A stretch of 64,000 nucleotides of DNA from Pelagibacteraceae bacterium AG-325-E13 (GTDB lineage Bacteria > Pseudomonadota > Alphaproteobacteria > Pelagibacterales > Pelagibacteraceae). Numbering within the stretch: position 1 is the first letter of the stretch; each line of letters starts with the position of its first letter. Below the pieces are notes generated by a model, which worked only from the letters and a program-made list of their open reading frames with translations, ran no database searches and was not told where the DNA came from. Positions 19,156-28,187 of the stretch are shown here, piece after piece. Made by a program: the position numbers and the translations under genes. Where the stretch lies: the NCBI GenBank assembly GCA_003282965.1, contig QBYF01000001.1, positions 62,001 through 126,000 on the forward strand. Direction: 5' to 3'.

Positions 19156-19651
19156 GACAACAGAAGAATTAAACATAATTAAAAAGATTTCCAATATAGT
19201 TATAAAAAAAAAGAAACTATTTTTATCACTCGCATTTATTATAATTGCAATATTATCATTAATAGTTTTTTTAAACTATTATCAAACTACTCAGAATAAT
19301 AAAATTTCAGAAAAATATATTAAAGCCGGAATATATCTATTATCGAAAGATAACGAAAAATCAAAATCTATTTATAAAGAAATTATACTAAGTAAAAATA
19401 AATTTTACTCAATACTGGCATTGAACAATATTATAGAAAATGACCTTGAAAAAAATAATGAAGAAATATTAAAGTTTTTTGAAATTGTGGAAGAAGTGAA
19501 CATTACTAAAGAACAAAAAAACCTAGTTAAATTAAAAAAAGCTTTATATTTCAAAAAAATTTCAAAAGATTTAGAGGGAAATAAATTACTTGAAGAGATT
19601 ATTGCAGACAACTCAATATGGAAAGATGCTGCCTTAGAAATATCCAAATAA
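19145..19651 (+). CDS. YfgM-like membrane-anchored TPR protein
   Basis: Predicted inner-membrane protein (168 aa) with one N-terminal transmembrane helix (residues about 24-45) and a periplasmic helical region with weak TPR character (YIKAGIYLLSKDNEKSKSIYKEI and similar). Together with the BamB-like gene just downstream this recalls the yfgM-bamB arrangement, in which YfgM is an accessory of the SecYEG translocon and periplasmic chaperones. Sequence similarity itself is only suggestive. I start at the ATG at 19145 inside the end of panB; an earlier in-frame start at 19103 adds 14 residues before the natural membrane-anchor N-terminus and would overlap panB by 53 nt. Confidence 0.65.
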   Translation: MENETTEELNIIKKISNIVIKKKKLFLSLAFIIIAILSLIVFLNYYQTTQNNKISEKYIKAGIYLLSKDNEKSKSIYKEIILSKNKFYSILALNNIIENDLEKNNEEILKFFEIVEEVNITKEQKNLVKLKKALYFKKISKDLEGNKLLEEIIADNSIWKDAALEISK

Positions 19652-19682
19652 TTTATAATATTAATATTAGATTATATTAAAA

Positions 19683-21008
19683 ATGATGAAATTTTTTTTA
19701 ACATTAATATTTTTAGTAATATTATCAAACTGCTCTTTTGATAATAAATCTGGTATCTGGCAAAACAACAATAAAATGAATTCCAAAAAAGACGACAAGT
19801 TTAAAGATTTTGAAAAACTTTATACTGAGACTAAATCCTTCGAAAGTATCATTGAGCCTGATAATAATCTTCAAATCAATTTAGACCCCATTAAATCAAA
19901 TTTAAAATGGACAGATGAATTTTTTGAAGACTCTAACAATTTAAAGAATTTTTCTTATAAGAATTTAAATGAATTAATTTTCAAAAGTAAAAAATTAAGT
20001 AATTATAGAATTAAAGATCGAATATTATATGATAATCAAAATGTTATTATTACTGATGAAAAAGGAAATATCACTGTATATTCAATGGAAAATCAAGAAA
20101 TTGTTTTAAGATATAATTTTTATAAGAAAAAATTTAAAAAAAATAAAAAAAATTTAAATATTGTAACCGAAAATAATCTTATTTATGTTGCAGACAACTT
20201 CGGATTTTTTTATGCTTTAGATATCTTAAATAACAAATTAATATGGGCTAAAAATCATAAGATACCTTTTAGATCAAATCTTAAAATTAAGGATAATAAA
20301 ATTTTTGTAGCAGACACTAACAATTCTTTGCTTTTAATTAATAAAGAAAACGGAGAAAAAATAAAGATTATACCCACCGAAGAAACTACTGTTAAAAATA
20401 ATTTTATCAACTCTTTAGCTGCAAATAAAGATTCTCTTTTTTATCTAAATACTTATGGATCCCTTTATTCTATTTCTAAAAAAGGAGAAATAAAATGGTT
20501 TGTTAACTTAAATCGCTCTTTGGATATAAATCCCAATAGCTTATTTTCCTCTAATCCATTGGTTTTGAATCAAGATAAATTGATTGTTTCTACAGACTTA
20601 TATTTATATTTATTAGACATAAATAATGGCTCTATACTCTCTAAAATTGCTATAACTTCACTTTTCAGACCCTTAATTTCTGGAAAAAATTTATTTTTGG
20701 TTACAAAAGATTATTTATTAGTTTCCATCAACTTAGATAGTAAAAAAATAGTCTATTCTTTAGATGTAAGTAAAAATTTAGCTGATTATTTAGATACTAA
20801 AAAAAAATCAATAAGTTTAAAATCTTCAGCAATTATCAATAATGATATATTTTTATTTTTAGATAATTCTTATTTAGTTAAATTTAGTCCCTTAGGGAAA
20901 ATAAAAGAAATCAACAAGCTGCCTTCTAAACTAAATTCTTTTCCAATATTTATAAATGATTCAATTATCTACTTAAATAATAAAAATAAATTACTATTAT
21001 TAAACTAG
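19683..21008 (+). CDS. BamB-like outer-membrane assembly lipoprotein (PQQ-type beta-propeller)
   Basis: Predicted lipoprotein (441 aa) whose signal peptide ends in the lipobox LSNC (Cys17-18 region), followed by a disordered linker and repeated beta-propeller blades of the PQQ/BamB kind. Repeats such as NLIYVADNFGFFYALDILNNKLIWAKN and DSLFYLNTYGSLYSISKKGEIKWFVN are clear. BamB scaffolds the BamA complex that inserts outer-membrane beta-barrels. The position after the YfgM-like gene agrees with E. coli order, but der (engA), which usually follows, is absent here. The stop overlaps the convergent purF stop by 4 nt. Confidence 0.8.
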   Translation: MMKFFLTLIFLVILSNCSFDNKSGIWQNNNKMNSKKDDKFKDFEKLYTETKSFESIIEPDNNLQINLDPIKSNLKWTDEFFEDSNNLKNFSYKNLNELIFKSKKLSNYRIKDRILYDNQNVIITDEKGNITVYSMENQEIVLRYNFYKKKFKKNKKNLNIVTENNLIYVADNFGFFYALDILNNKLIWAKNHKIPFRSNLKIKDNKIFVADTNNSLLLINKENGEKIKIIPTEETTVKNNFINSLAANKDSLFYLNTYGSLYSISKKGEIKWFVNLNRSLDINPNSLFSSNPLVLNQDKLIVSTDLYLYLLDINNGSILSKIAITSLFRPLISGKNLFLVTKDYLLVSINLDSKKIVYSLDVSKNLADYLDTKKKSISLKSSAIINNDIFLFLDNSYLVKFSPLGKIKEINKLPSKLNSFPIFINDSIIYLNNKNKLLLLN

Positions 21009-22456
21009 TTACTAGATTTACTACTTAATAAAGATAATTGTTTTATTTTTTCTTCACCTAGATTGTCAGATGGTTTTACTGGGTAATCTCCAGTAAAATA
21101 ATGATCGCTAAATTGAGGATAAGCATTATTTCTTTTGCCTTTGTTTAACCCTTCATAAAGTCCATCTAAACTTAAAAATTTAAGAGATTTTGCTTTGATA
21201 TATTTGCACATTTCTTCGTTATTTTTATCATGAGCTAAAAGTTCTTTCCTTGTTGGCATGTCTACTCCATAAAAATCGGGAAATTTTATTTCTGGGCAGG
21301 CAATTCTCACATGAACCTCCTTAGCGCCAGATTCATAAAGCATTTTCACTATTTTTAGGCATGTTGTTCCTCTCACTAAAGAGTCATCTATTAATATTAT
21401 TGATTTGTTTTTAACAATACTTTTTGTTGCACTTAATTTTAACTTAACACCTAGGCTCCTGATATGTTGCGTTGGCTCAATAAAAGTTCTTCCAACATAA
21501 TGATTTCTAATTAATCCTAATTCAAATTTTTTTTTGGAATATTCAGCGTAACCTAAAGCTGCTGGAACACCCGAGTCTGGGACTGGAACAACCATATCTG
21601 CTTGAAGGTCAGACTCTTTTGCTAATTGTATACCAAAATTTTTACGATATTCATAAGCACATTTTCCATTTATTAAACTGTCTGGTCTAGCAAAATAAAT
21701 ATATTCAAAAATACATGGTCTGGGTTTTTGTTTTGGAAAAGGTTTAATACTATTAATCTTATTATTTTCTACAACTACAATCTCTCCATTTTCGACTTCC
21801 CTTATAAATGAGGCTCCTACAATATCCAGTGCACATGTTTCAGATGCTAAAATATAAGAGTCTTTCAATTTACCAATTACCAAAGGCCTTATACCAAAAG
21901 GATCTCTTGCTCCAATTAACTTCTTGTTAGTCATAAGAACTAATGCGTATCCTCCCTTAATTTGAAAAAGTGTATCTATTAATTTATCTACTGTTTTATC
22001 CCTTTTAGATTTTGCAATTAATTGGACTATTGTTTCTGTATCACTTGTAGTTCTAAAGATTGCGCCATCTTTAACTAAAGTTTCCCTTAAACTTAAGGCA
22101 TTAGTTAAATTTCCATTATGCGCTATACTTAAACCTCCCATATGCAGATCGGCAAAAAAAGGCTGTATATTTCTAAGAGAAGTTTCACCAGTTGTTGAAT
22201 ATCTATTGTGTCCTATAGCAAATCTACCTGGAAGTTTTTGTATAACATCTTTTTTAGTAAAATGATCACCTACCAATCCTTGTCTTTTTTCTGAATGATA
22301 ATTTTTTCCGTCGTAGGAAACTATTCCACAACCTTCTTGTCCTCGATGTTGTAGAGCGTGTAAACCAAGGGCAACTAATGCAGAAGAGTCTTCGTGGTTT
22401 GAGACACCAAACACACCACATTCCTCTCTTAGTTTATCTGATTTAAATTTTTTCAA
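21005..22456 (-). CDS. purF: amidophosphoribosyltransferase
   Basis: First committed enzyme of purine synthesis, making phosphoribosylamine from PRPP and glutamine (483 aa). The N-terminal nucleophile domain begins after a short propeptide at Cys13 (EECGVFG), with LHALQHRGQEGCGIVSYDG and RYSTTG. The PRPP loop is SIILIDDSLVRGTTC. The C-terminal region reads PQFSDHYFTGDYP where [4Fe-4S] relatives have Cys-x-x-Cys-Phe-Thr-Gly, so two cluster ligands are replaced and a cluster is unlikely. The start overlaps cvpA by 14 nt, giving the classic cvpA-purF pair. Confidence 0.97.
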   Translation of the reverse strand: MKKFKSDKLREECGVFGVSNHEDSSALVALGLHALQHRGQEGCGIVSYDGKNYHSEKRQGLVGDHFTKKDVIQKLPGRFAIGHNRYSTTGETSLRNIQPFFADLHMGGLSIAHNGNLTNALSLRETLVKDGAIFRTTSDTETIVQLIAKSKRDKTVDKLIDTLFQIKGGYALVLMTNKKLIGARDPFGIRPLVIGKLKDSYILASETCALDIVGASFIREVENGEIVVVENNKINSIKPFPKQKPRPCIFEYIYFARPDSLINGKCAYEYRKNFGIQLAKESDLQADMVVPVPDSGVPAALGYAEYSKKKFELGLIRNHYVGRTFIEPTQHIRSLGVKLKLSATKSIVKNKSIILIDDSLVRGTTCLKIVKMLYESGAKEVHVRIACPEIKFPDFYGVDMPTRKELLAHDKNNEEMCKYIKAKSLKFLSLDGLYEGLNKGKRNNAYPQFSDHYFTGDYPVKPSDNLGEEKIKQLSLLSSKSSN

Positions 22457-22985
22457 TTTTCTCTTTTGTGTCTATAAAATCTTCATTAGAGGGAAATTCT
22501 TCTACAAGTATTTCACTTCCTTTTTTGATAATGTCGAATGAAATAGCATCCTCAGCTGATATACCCCAATTTTGATATGGATAAAACCAATTTAATATAG
22601 AAAATAAACATAATGAAACGATATATCCCTTGAAAAATCCAAATAATAAGCCAAAAGTTTTATCCACTGTTCCAACTCCGGTCCAAGTAACCACTCTACT
22701 TAGAGACCTTCCTATTACAATAGTTAAAAATAATGTGCAAACAAATATTGCAATACCGACTCCAAAATTATTTATAAACTCAGATTCGATATAATCTCTT
22801 ACCCAAGGCTGTAATTTTGGAACTAAAATTATTGTTACAATTAAAGCCAAAACCCACTTCATAAAAGAAATAAAACTTAAAGTAAAACCTTTTAAAAAAC
22901 ATTGAATTATAAAGTAAATCATTAAGATCAAAAAAATAATATCAAAAATATTAATATTGGATAATATTTTTAAAATATCTTCCAT
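22443..22985 (-). CDS. cvpA: CvpA family membrane protein
   Basis: Inner-membrane protein (180 aa) of the colicin V production family with four hydrophobic segments (about residues 12-30, 35-58, 75-95 and 112-135). It shows the family pattern of an N-terminal IFDIIFLILMIYFIIQCFLKGF segment and the conserved stretch around RSLSRVVTWTGVGTVDKTFGLLFGFFKGY. The molecular role is unclear; the family is tied to purF and envelope homeostasis. It overlaps purF by 14 nt and lies 5 nt after the MMPL exporter gene, so all three are probably one transcript. Confidence 0.9.
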   Translation of the reverse strand: MEDILKILSNINIFDIIFLILMIYFIIQCFLKGFTLSFISFMKWVLALIVTIILVPKLQPWVRDYIESEFINNFGVGIAIFVCTLFLTIVIGRSLSRVVTWTGVGTVDKTFGLLFGFFKGYIVSLCLFSILNWFYPYQNWGISAEDAISFDIIKKGSEILVEEFPSNEDFIDTKEKIEKI

Positions 22986-22990
22986 CTTTT

Positions 22991-25462
22991 TTATAATATT
23001 CTTTCATTTCCAAAAGGTTTAAACACCAGTAGTAATTTCGGCAGAAGAGTTAAAACTGAAATTAGAGCTAATAGCATTGCTATCCCAGTAAAAACACCAA
23101 AATATATTGTAGGGATAAAATTAGATAAAACTAAAATTGAGAAACCAAAAACTATTGTAATTGACGTGTTTAAAATTGCAATTCCTACTGTACTATGACA
23201 TCTGTCTAAAGTTTTTTTATAATCGTTTATCTTTTTAAATTCTTCTCTAAAACGATAAATATAATGAATACTATTGTCTACCGCTATACCAATAGTAATA
23301 GCTGCTATGGTAATAGTCATCATATCGAGTGGAATACCCATCAATCCAATTATTCCCAATATAAAAAATGCAGCTATAAAGTTTGGAACCACTCCTATAA
23401 ATGCTAAAATGATATTTCTAAAAAGAATAAAAAACATTGTCGATATACCCAACATAACTATTCCTAAAGTCAATATTTGAGACTTAAAGAGACTTTGTAA
23501 TAAATTATTAAATAGAATTAACACACCCGCAAGCTTATATTCATTCTTATCTAGCCCTAGTTTGGTATTAAGCTCAGTATTAATTTTTTCAATTAAATCA
23601 TTACGCCTTAGATCTTTTAGAGAGTCTTTAATTCTTACACTTACTCTAGCTTCGTCTTTATCAACCGATATGTAAGGAGATATTATTTCTTTTTTTATTT
23701 CGTTAGGGATTTTACTGTATAGAACTGCAATTTCTAAACTTTGTAGTTTTTTTTTATTTAGATCTTCTGCAACCCTAAGTATAGAACCAAAAGATAAAAC
23801 CTTTCCAATCTCTGGAAGTGAGTCTAAATAGTCATGCACTTTGATGATTTTATCCATTTTGTCTCTCGTAAACCAATATTTTGCTTTATCTTCTTTTTCA
23901 TTGCTCTCTTCTTCCCATTCTGAAAACTCATCTTCTTCTTCTGCTTGTTTATTTTTTACAGGAAATCTAATTATGATATTTAAAGGTGTTGTTCCTCCAA
24001 GATCGTCATCTATCTTTTTCATTCCTTTATAAATTTCTGTTTCTTTATCAAAATAATTGATAAAGCTATTTTCAACTTCTAATTTTGATATTCCAATAAT
24101 ACTTAATATTATTACAAAGATCGCTGATCCAAAAATAAGAACTTTACTTTTTTTTGCGAAATTTCCTAAAGCTGATGTAATCTTAGATTTTTCTGTATCT
24201 TTCACGTCAATATCTTCACTCGAAGAAAACAAAGTTAATAGTGAAGGGAGTAGTAAAAAAGTTACCAAAATAGAAACCGTTAATCCCATTGTCATCATCC
24301 ATCCAAAATCAATTATCGGTTTTATCCCACTAAAAATTAAAGATAGAAATGCACAAATCGTTGTAAGAACAGTATAAAGAATTGGCATAAACATTTTTTT
24401 ACATGTTTCTAACACTGCTTCGGCATTAGATAATTGGTTGAACTCTTTTTTTAATTGAAGAAATCTTACAGTAACATGAATATTCATTGCCATATTAAGT
24501 ATGAGCATTAAAGCGATGAAGTTGGATGATATAACTGTTACTTTCCATCCGATTAAACCAAGCAAACCAACCATAATGATTACTGATGTAGAGCAACCTA
24601 GCAATGGCATAATTACCCATTTAATATTTTTAAAAACAATCCAGAGAGTTAAAACTATGAAGATGAATACACCTATTCCAAAAACAACTATATCACTTTT
24701 AATATAACTCATCATATCATCAGCAATCATTGGGATCCCACCTAAATGAATTTTAGCATTTTCACCATATTTATTAATCACATCTCTTATTTCAGAGATG
24801 TTCTGATGATTTCTTAGATTGTATAGATTTTTATATTCTTCGTACTCTTTCAAGAATATTTTGTAGTTAATCTTTTCTACTTTAGTAAGACTGCTTTCTA
24901 GAGATTGATTATAATATTTGTCTTTAACTCTAATATATTCTGCTAGTCTTTCGTCCTTCTTTAAATAAACAACTATTCCAGAAGTTTTACCATTTTCACT
25001 TATAACATAATCTTTATAAATCGGACTATTTATGATTTCTTCAAATCCTCTTTTTCTATCGATTTCTGGATGAGCTAATGTTTTATAATTCTTCAATCTA
25101 TCCATTAATCCTTCATCGGTGCTTTTTAGGAGAGGAACATCTATGACTGTAATAACGCTATCAACCCAAGACAATTTTTCAATTTTAGATTTCAGCAATT
25201 GTAAATTTAAAATAGTTTCCTTTTCTTCAAAACTAGCAACTGGAGAATAAGTTAAAAATAAGAAATCTTTAGAACCATATCTTTCATTTATTTCTCTAAG
25301 ATATTTTAAGTCTTTATCACCTTCAAGAATTAGCGCATCTGAAGAGGCATCTAAGTTAAAATTTTTTGCATAAAAAGTTGAAAATGCTAATAATACAAAT
25401 ATTAAAGAAAGCGTGAATTTTGGAAAATCAATAATCAATTTTTTGTAAATATTAGTAAACAT
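22991..25462 (-). CDS. RND/MMPL-family exporter (HpnN-like)
   Basis: Large inner-membrane transporter (823 aa) with the RND superfamily duplicated plan: an N-terminal helix, a periplasmic loop (about residues 40-240), a block of five to six helices, a second helix-loop unit (loop about 450-640) and a second helix block. Each helix block carries SSD-like segments such as LMLILNMAMNIHVTVRFLQLK and ITIGIAVDNSIHYIYRFREEF. The pattern fits the lipid/hopanoid exporter-like MMPL proteins rather than drug pumps. An acidic low-complexity stretch (EEEDEFSEWEEESNEKED) interrupts the second loop. The substrate is unknown. It lies between dnaB and cvpA on the same strand. Confidence 0.85.
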   Translation of the reverse strand: MFTNIYKKLIIDFPKFTLSLIFVLLAFSTFYAKNFNLDASSDALILEGDKDLKYLREINERYGSKDFLFLTYSPVASFEEKETILNLQLLKSKIEKLSWVDSVITVIDVPLLKSTDEGLMDRLKNYKTLAHPEIDRKRGFEEIINSPIYKDYVISENGKTSGIVVYLKKDERLAEYIRVKDKYYNQSLESSLTKVEKINYKIFLKEYEEYKNLYNLRNHQNISEIRDVINKYGENAKIHLGGIPMIADDMMSYIKSDIVVFGIGVFIFIVLTLWIVFKNIKWVIMPLLGCSTSVIIMVGLLGLIGWKVTVISSNFIALMLILNMAMNIHVTVRFLQLKKEFNQLSNAEAVLETCKKMFMPILYTVLTTICAFLSLIFSGIKPIIDFGWMMTMGLTVSILVTFLLLPSLLTLFSSSEDIDVKDTEKSKITSALGNFAKKSKVLIFGSAIFVIILSIIGISKLEVENSFINYFDKETEIYKGMKKIDDDLGGTTPLNIIIRFPVKNKQAEEEDEFSEWEEESNEKEDKAKYWFTRDKMDKIIKVHDYLDSLPEIGKVLSFGSILRVAEDLNKKKLQSLEIAVLYSKIPNEIKKEIISPYISVDKDEARVSVRIKDSLKDLRRNDLIEKINTELNTKLGLDKNEYKLAGVLILFNNLLQSLFKSQILTLGIVMLGISTMFFILFRNIILAFIGVVPNFIAAFFILGIIGLMGIPLDMMTITIAAITIGIAVDNSIHYIYRFREEFKKINDYKKTLDRCHSTVGIAILNTSITIVFGFSILVLSNFIPTIYFGVFTGIAMLLALISVLTLLPKLLLVFKPFGNERIL

Positions 25463-25516
25463 AGAGATATTTCAGATATATCTTAAATTTATGATAACTA
25501 AAGATAAAATTTATCC

Positions 25517-26941
25517 TTAATTTTTGCTTAAATCTTTGAATTTTGTGTATATTCCTTCAAACTCAACTTTAACAACTCCAGTAGGCCCATGTCTTTGTTT
25601 GCCTAAGATGATGTCAGCAAGGCCATTTACGTCGTTCATTTTAGATTGCCATTCAGCATGTTCTATTGATCCTAATTTTGGTTGCTTGTTTTCCAAATAG
25701 TAAGCTTCTCTATACACAAACATTACTACATCAGCGTCTTGTTCTATCGAACCAGACTCCCTTAGATCAGAAAGCTGAGGTTTTTTTTCATCCCTTTGCT
25801 CAACAGCTCTAGATAATTGAGATAAAGCTAGAACAGGCACTTTGAGCTCTTTGGCCAATGCTTTTAAACCTTGCGTAATCTCAGACACTTCCTGGACTCT
25901 ATTATCGTTTCTGCTGGAACTAGGCGCTCTCATTAATTGAATATAATCAACAACAATTAAACTTACTCCAAATAATCTTTTAATTCTTCTGGCTCTATTG
26001 CACAATGTTGCAATTGTAATCGCTGGTGTTTCGTCAATAAAAAGTGGAAGATCATAAATATTTCTTGAAGTTTCTATGTATCTGTTGATTTCTTCTTCAG
26101 TAACTTTACCTTTTCTTATATCATCAGATTTAATCTTAGCTTGTTCTGAAAGTATTCTCGTTGATAACTGTTCAGAAGACATTTCAAGAGAAAAGAACGC
26201 TATTGAAGATTTTTCTTGGCGACTCATAATGTTTTTAGCTGCGTGATAGGCTATATTTGTTGCCAAGGCTGTTTTACCCATTCCTGGTCTACCAGCCAAT
26301 ATAACTAGATCTGATTTATGTAAACCACCTAACTTTTCGTCTAAGTCGGATAAACCAGTAGGGACACCTACAATTCCTTTATCACTTTTCATTGCTTGCG
26401 TAGCTGTTTCAATTGTTTGGTCCAATGCTTGGTTAAATTTTAAAAATGATTGGGAAAAACTACCTCTTTCTGCTAAATCAAATAGTGATTTTTCAGTGCT
26501 TTCAATAATCTTTTCCGCACTTTGTTCTTTAGCATTCAACGTTTCAGATGATAGATTGTCTGAGATCAATACTAGCTCCCTTCTTAAATACATTTCGTGT
26601 ATCACTTTTGCATAATCAATTGCTTGTTTTGTTGAACTTGAAAATCTTGTAAGTTTTACCAAATATTCAGTTCCCCCAACTTCATTCAACATATTATCTT
26701 TTTCAAAATAATTTTTAAGAGTTATGGGATTAGCAATCATTCCCTTGTTATTTAAAGTTTCAATTACTTCATAAATCTTGGTATGAGCAGGATCATAAAA
26801 AGTAGTAGGATTAATTATGTTTGCAATTTCATCGATGATATCATTATTGACTAATATTGATCCTAATAAAGCTTGTTCAGCCTCAAGATTTGAGGGCTGT
26901 TTTTTGTTTATACTATTATCTGATAGTTTAATTTTTTCCAT
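25517..26941 (-). CDS. dnaB: replicative DNA helicase DnaB
   Basis: Hexameric helicase at the replication fork (474 aa). The N-terminal domain opens with PSNLEAEQALLGSILVNNDIIDEI. The RecA-like domain has Walker A AGRPGMGKTALATN, Walker B SLIVVDYIQLM and the arginine-rich KQRHGPTG near the C-terminus. No intein or insertion is present. It is read downstream of rpsF-rpsR-rplI, a common alphaproteobacterial arrangement, across a 75-nt gap that contains an AT-rich hairpin. Confidence 0.98.
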   Translation of the reverse strand: MEKIKLSDNSINKKQPSNLEAEQALLGSILVNNDIIDEIANIINPTTFYDPAHTKIYEVIETLNNKGMIANPITLKNYFEKDNMLNEVGGTEYLVKLTRFSSSTKQAIDYAKVIHEMYLRRELVLISDNLSSETLNAKEQSAEKIIESTEKSLFDLAERGSFSQSFLKFNQALDQTIETATQAMKSDKGIVGVPTGLSDLDEKLGGLHKSDLVILAGRPGMGKTALATNIAYHAAKNIMSRQEKSSIAFFSLEMSSEQLSTRILSEQAKIKSDDIRKGKVTEEEINRYIETSRNIYDLPLFIDETPAITIATLCNRARRIKRLFGVSLIVVDYIQLMRAPSSSRNDNRVQEVSEITQGLKALAKELKVPVLALSQLSRAVEQRDEKKPQLSDLRESGSIEQDADVVMFVYREAYYLENKQPKLGSIEHAEWQSKMNDVNGLADIILGKQRHGPTGVVKVEFEGIYTKFKDLSKN

Positions 26942-26974
26942 TTTTGTAATAATAGTTTAGCGAGAAGGTATTTA

Positions 26975-27003
26975 AAGTTAAAAGTTACACACCTTTTTAA
27001 CTT
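26975..27003 (-). terminator. A/T-rich hairpin between rplI and dnaB
   Basis: AAGTTAAAAG (26975-26984) and CTTTTTAACTT (26993-27003) pair almost perfectly, with one bulged T, around an 8-nt loop in the rplI-dnaB gap. It may partly terminate or process the ribosomal-protein message before dnaB. It has low stability because nearly all pairs are A-T, and there is no clear U-run after it on the minus strand. Confidence 0.3.
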
Positions 27004-27016
27004 ATCTGTGGAAAAG

Positions 27017-27472
27017 TTATACTGATTGAATTTTATCTATTTTAATTAAAATTTGAGCCGAAACCTCAGAGTGAAAATTTATATCTATTTTATACTCACC
27101 AATTTTGTCTAAGTTAGTTTTTAAAACTATCTGCGAAGGTTTTACTTCTACTTTCATTTTATTGGAAATTTCTACAGATATTTCTTTTGGTTTTATTGAG
27201 CCGTATAATTCACCATTTTCTTTACTTTCTTTGTTAAATGTGAAAGTTTTCTTATTAATAATTTTTGCTGTCTCTTTTAATTTACCTTTAAGTTCTATAT
27301 TTTTTTTATTTAATTCATCTTTTTTTTTTGAAACTAATTCTAAATTTTCCACGCTGTATCTTAAAGCTTTACCTGATTTTAAAAGAAAGTTTCTTCCATA
27401 CCCAGGTTTTACTGTTACTTTATCTCCTATATTTCCTAAATTCATTATGTTCTCTAAAAGTATTATTTCCAT
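27017..27472 (-). CDS. rplI: 50S ribosomal protein L9
   Basis: Large-subunit ribosomal protein (151 aa). The N-terminal rRNA-binding domain has the L9 signature: MEIILLENIMNLGNIGDKVTVKPGYGRNFLLKSGKAL. A long connecting helix rich in Lys/Glu follows (KKKDELNKKNIELKGKLKE). The C-terminal domain contains NGELYGSIKPKEI. It lies 7 nt after rpsR, third in the rpsF-rpsR-rplI cluster, and is followed by dnaB. Confidence 0.97.
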   Translation of the reverse strand: MEIILLENIMNLGNIGDKVTVKPGYGRNFLLKSGKALRYSVENLELVSKKKDELNKKNIELKGKLKETAKIINKKTFTFNKESKENGELYGSIKPKEISVEISNKMKVEVKPSQIVLKTNLDKIGEYKIDINFHSEVSAQILIKIDKIQSV

Positions 27473-27479
27473 AATCTAA

Positions 27480-27752
27480 TTATATCAAACCTAGAATTTT
27501 CGCTTTCTTTATTTCTCTAGTTAATTTTTTTTGTTTACCACTAGAAACAGATGTAATTTTTGAGGATAGAATCTTATTATTTTCAGATATGTATTTTTTT
27601 AATAAATTAATATTTTTGTAATCAATAATAGGAGCGTTTTTAACGGAGAAAGGACAAGATTTATTAAACCTACCTTCTGATTTTTGAAATAAACTTAGCT
27701 TATTAAGAGAGTTTGTGCCTTTTTTTTGAAATTTTTTTCTTTTTCGTTTCAT
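27480..27752 (-). CDS. rpsR: 30S ribosomal protein S18
   Basis: Small-subunit platform protein (90 aa) that pairs with S6. It shows CPFSVKNAPIIDYKNINLLKKYISENNKIL and the closing KQKKLTREIKKAKILGL typical of S18, in the alphaproteobacterial CPFS form. The N-terminus has a lysine/arginine-rich extension of about 30 residues. The start immediately follows the rpsF stop with no gap. Confidence 0.96.
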   Translation of the reverse strand: MKRKRKKFQKKGTNSLNKLSLFQKSEGRFNKSCPFSVKNAPIIDYKNINLLKKYISENNKILSSKITSVSSGKQKKLTREIKKAKILGLI

Positions 27753-28076
27753 TTATTTTGGAGCTTTAAAATATTCATTTTTAGTATCTAAATTTTTATA
27801 CTTAACAACAAGATGTCTTATGACAGAAGAGTCAATTTTAATTTTCTTACTTATTTCATTTAAAGTTTCTTTGTTTCCCTCAAATTTATAATGTATGTAA
27901 AAACCTTTTTTATATCTTTTGATTTTTCTAGCAAGACTTAACAAACCCCATTCTTCAATTTTAATTACTTTACCGGAGTTGCTATTTATAATGCTGCTAT
28001 ATTTTTCTTTAATTTTATCTAATTCAGACTTCGGCAAGTCCTGTTTTGCAACTAATGTATTCTCATAAAAAGACAT
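27753..28076 (-). CDS. rpsF: 30S ribosomal protein S6
   Basis: Small-subunit ribosomal protein (107 aa) binding S18 and 16S rRNA. The family pattern is clear: MSFYENTLVAKQDLPKSELDKI, the WGLLSLARKIKRYKKGFYIHYKFEG segment, and SSVIRHLVVKY. It heads the minus-strand cluster rpsF-rpsR-rplI-dnaB. I could not make out the S6:S18-binding leader hairpin known from other bacteria in the roughly 46-nt predicted leader. Confidence 0.96.
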   Translation of the reverse strand: MSFYENTLVAKQDLPKSELDKIKEKYSSIINSNSGKVIKIEEWGLLSLARKIKRYKKGFYIHYKFEGNKETLNEISKKIKIDSSVIRHLVVKYKNLDTKNEYFKAPK

Positions 28077-28093
28077 AAAAATATTATTGTTTA

Positions 28094-28122
28094 TTGGTTA
28101 GCTTTAAAGTACATATTATAAA
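28094..28122 (+). promoter_or_regulatory. putative promoter for fabD
   Basis: TTGGTT (28094-28099) and TATAAA (28117-28122) are 17 bp apart in the 111-nt gap between rpsF and fabD. Transcription would start near 28129, about 59 nt before the fabD ATG, right inside the predicted -10 element of the opposing rpsF promoter. Pattern match only. Confidence 0.4.
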
Positions 28123-28128
28123 AAAAGC

Positions 28129-28156
28129 TTTATACTACAATAGATACTTATATCAA
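28129..28156 (-). promoter_or_regulatory. putative promoter for the rpsF-rpsR-rplI-dnaB cluster
   Basis: On the minus strand TTGATA (28151-28156) and TATAAA (28129-28134) are 16 bp apart. Transcription would start near 28122, within the -10 of the plus-strand fabD promoter, leaving a leader of about 46 nt to the rpsF ATG. It is the best sigma70-like pair in this gap. Confidence 0.5.
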
Positions 28157-28187
28157 TACTAATTATCTTCTGTTTAATGCTAAATAT

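Noticed and set aside
27007-27015. DnaA box (TGTGGAAAA) near dnaB
   Set aside because: A single site with one mismatch from TGTGGATAA, no cluster, no AT-rich unwinding element and no origin genes nearby. Likely chance.
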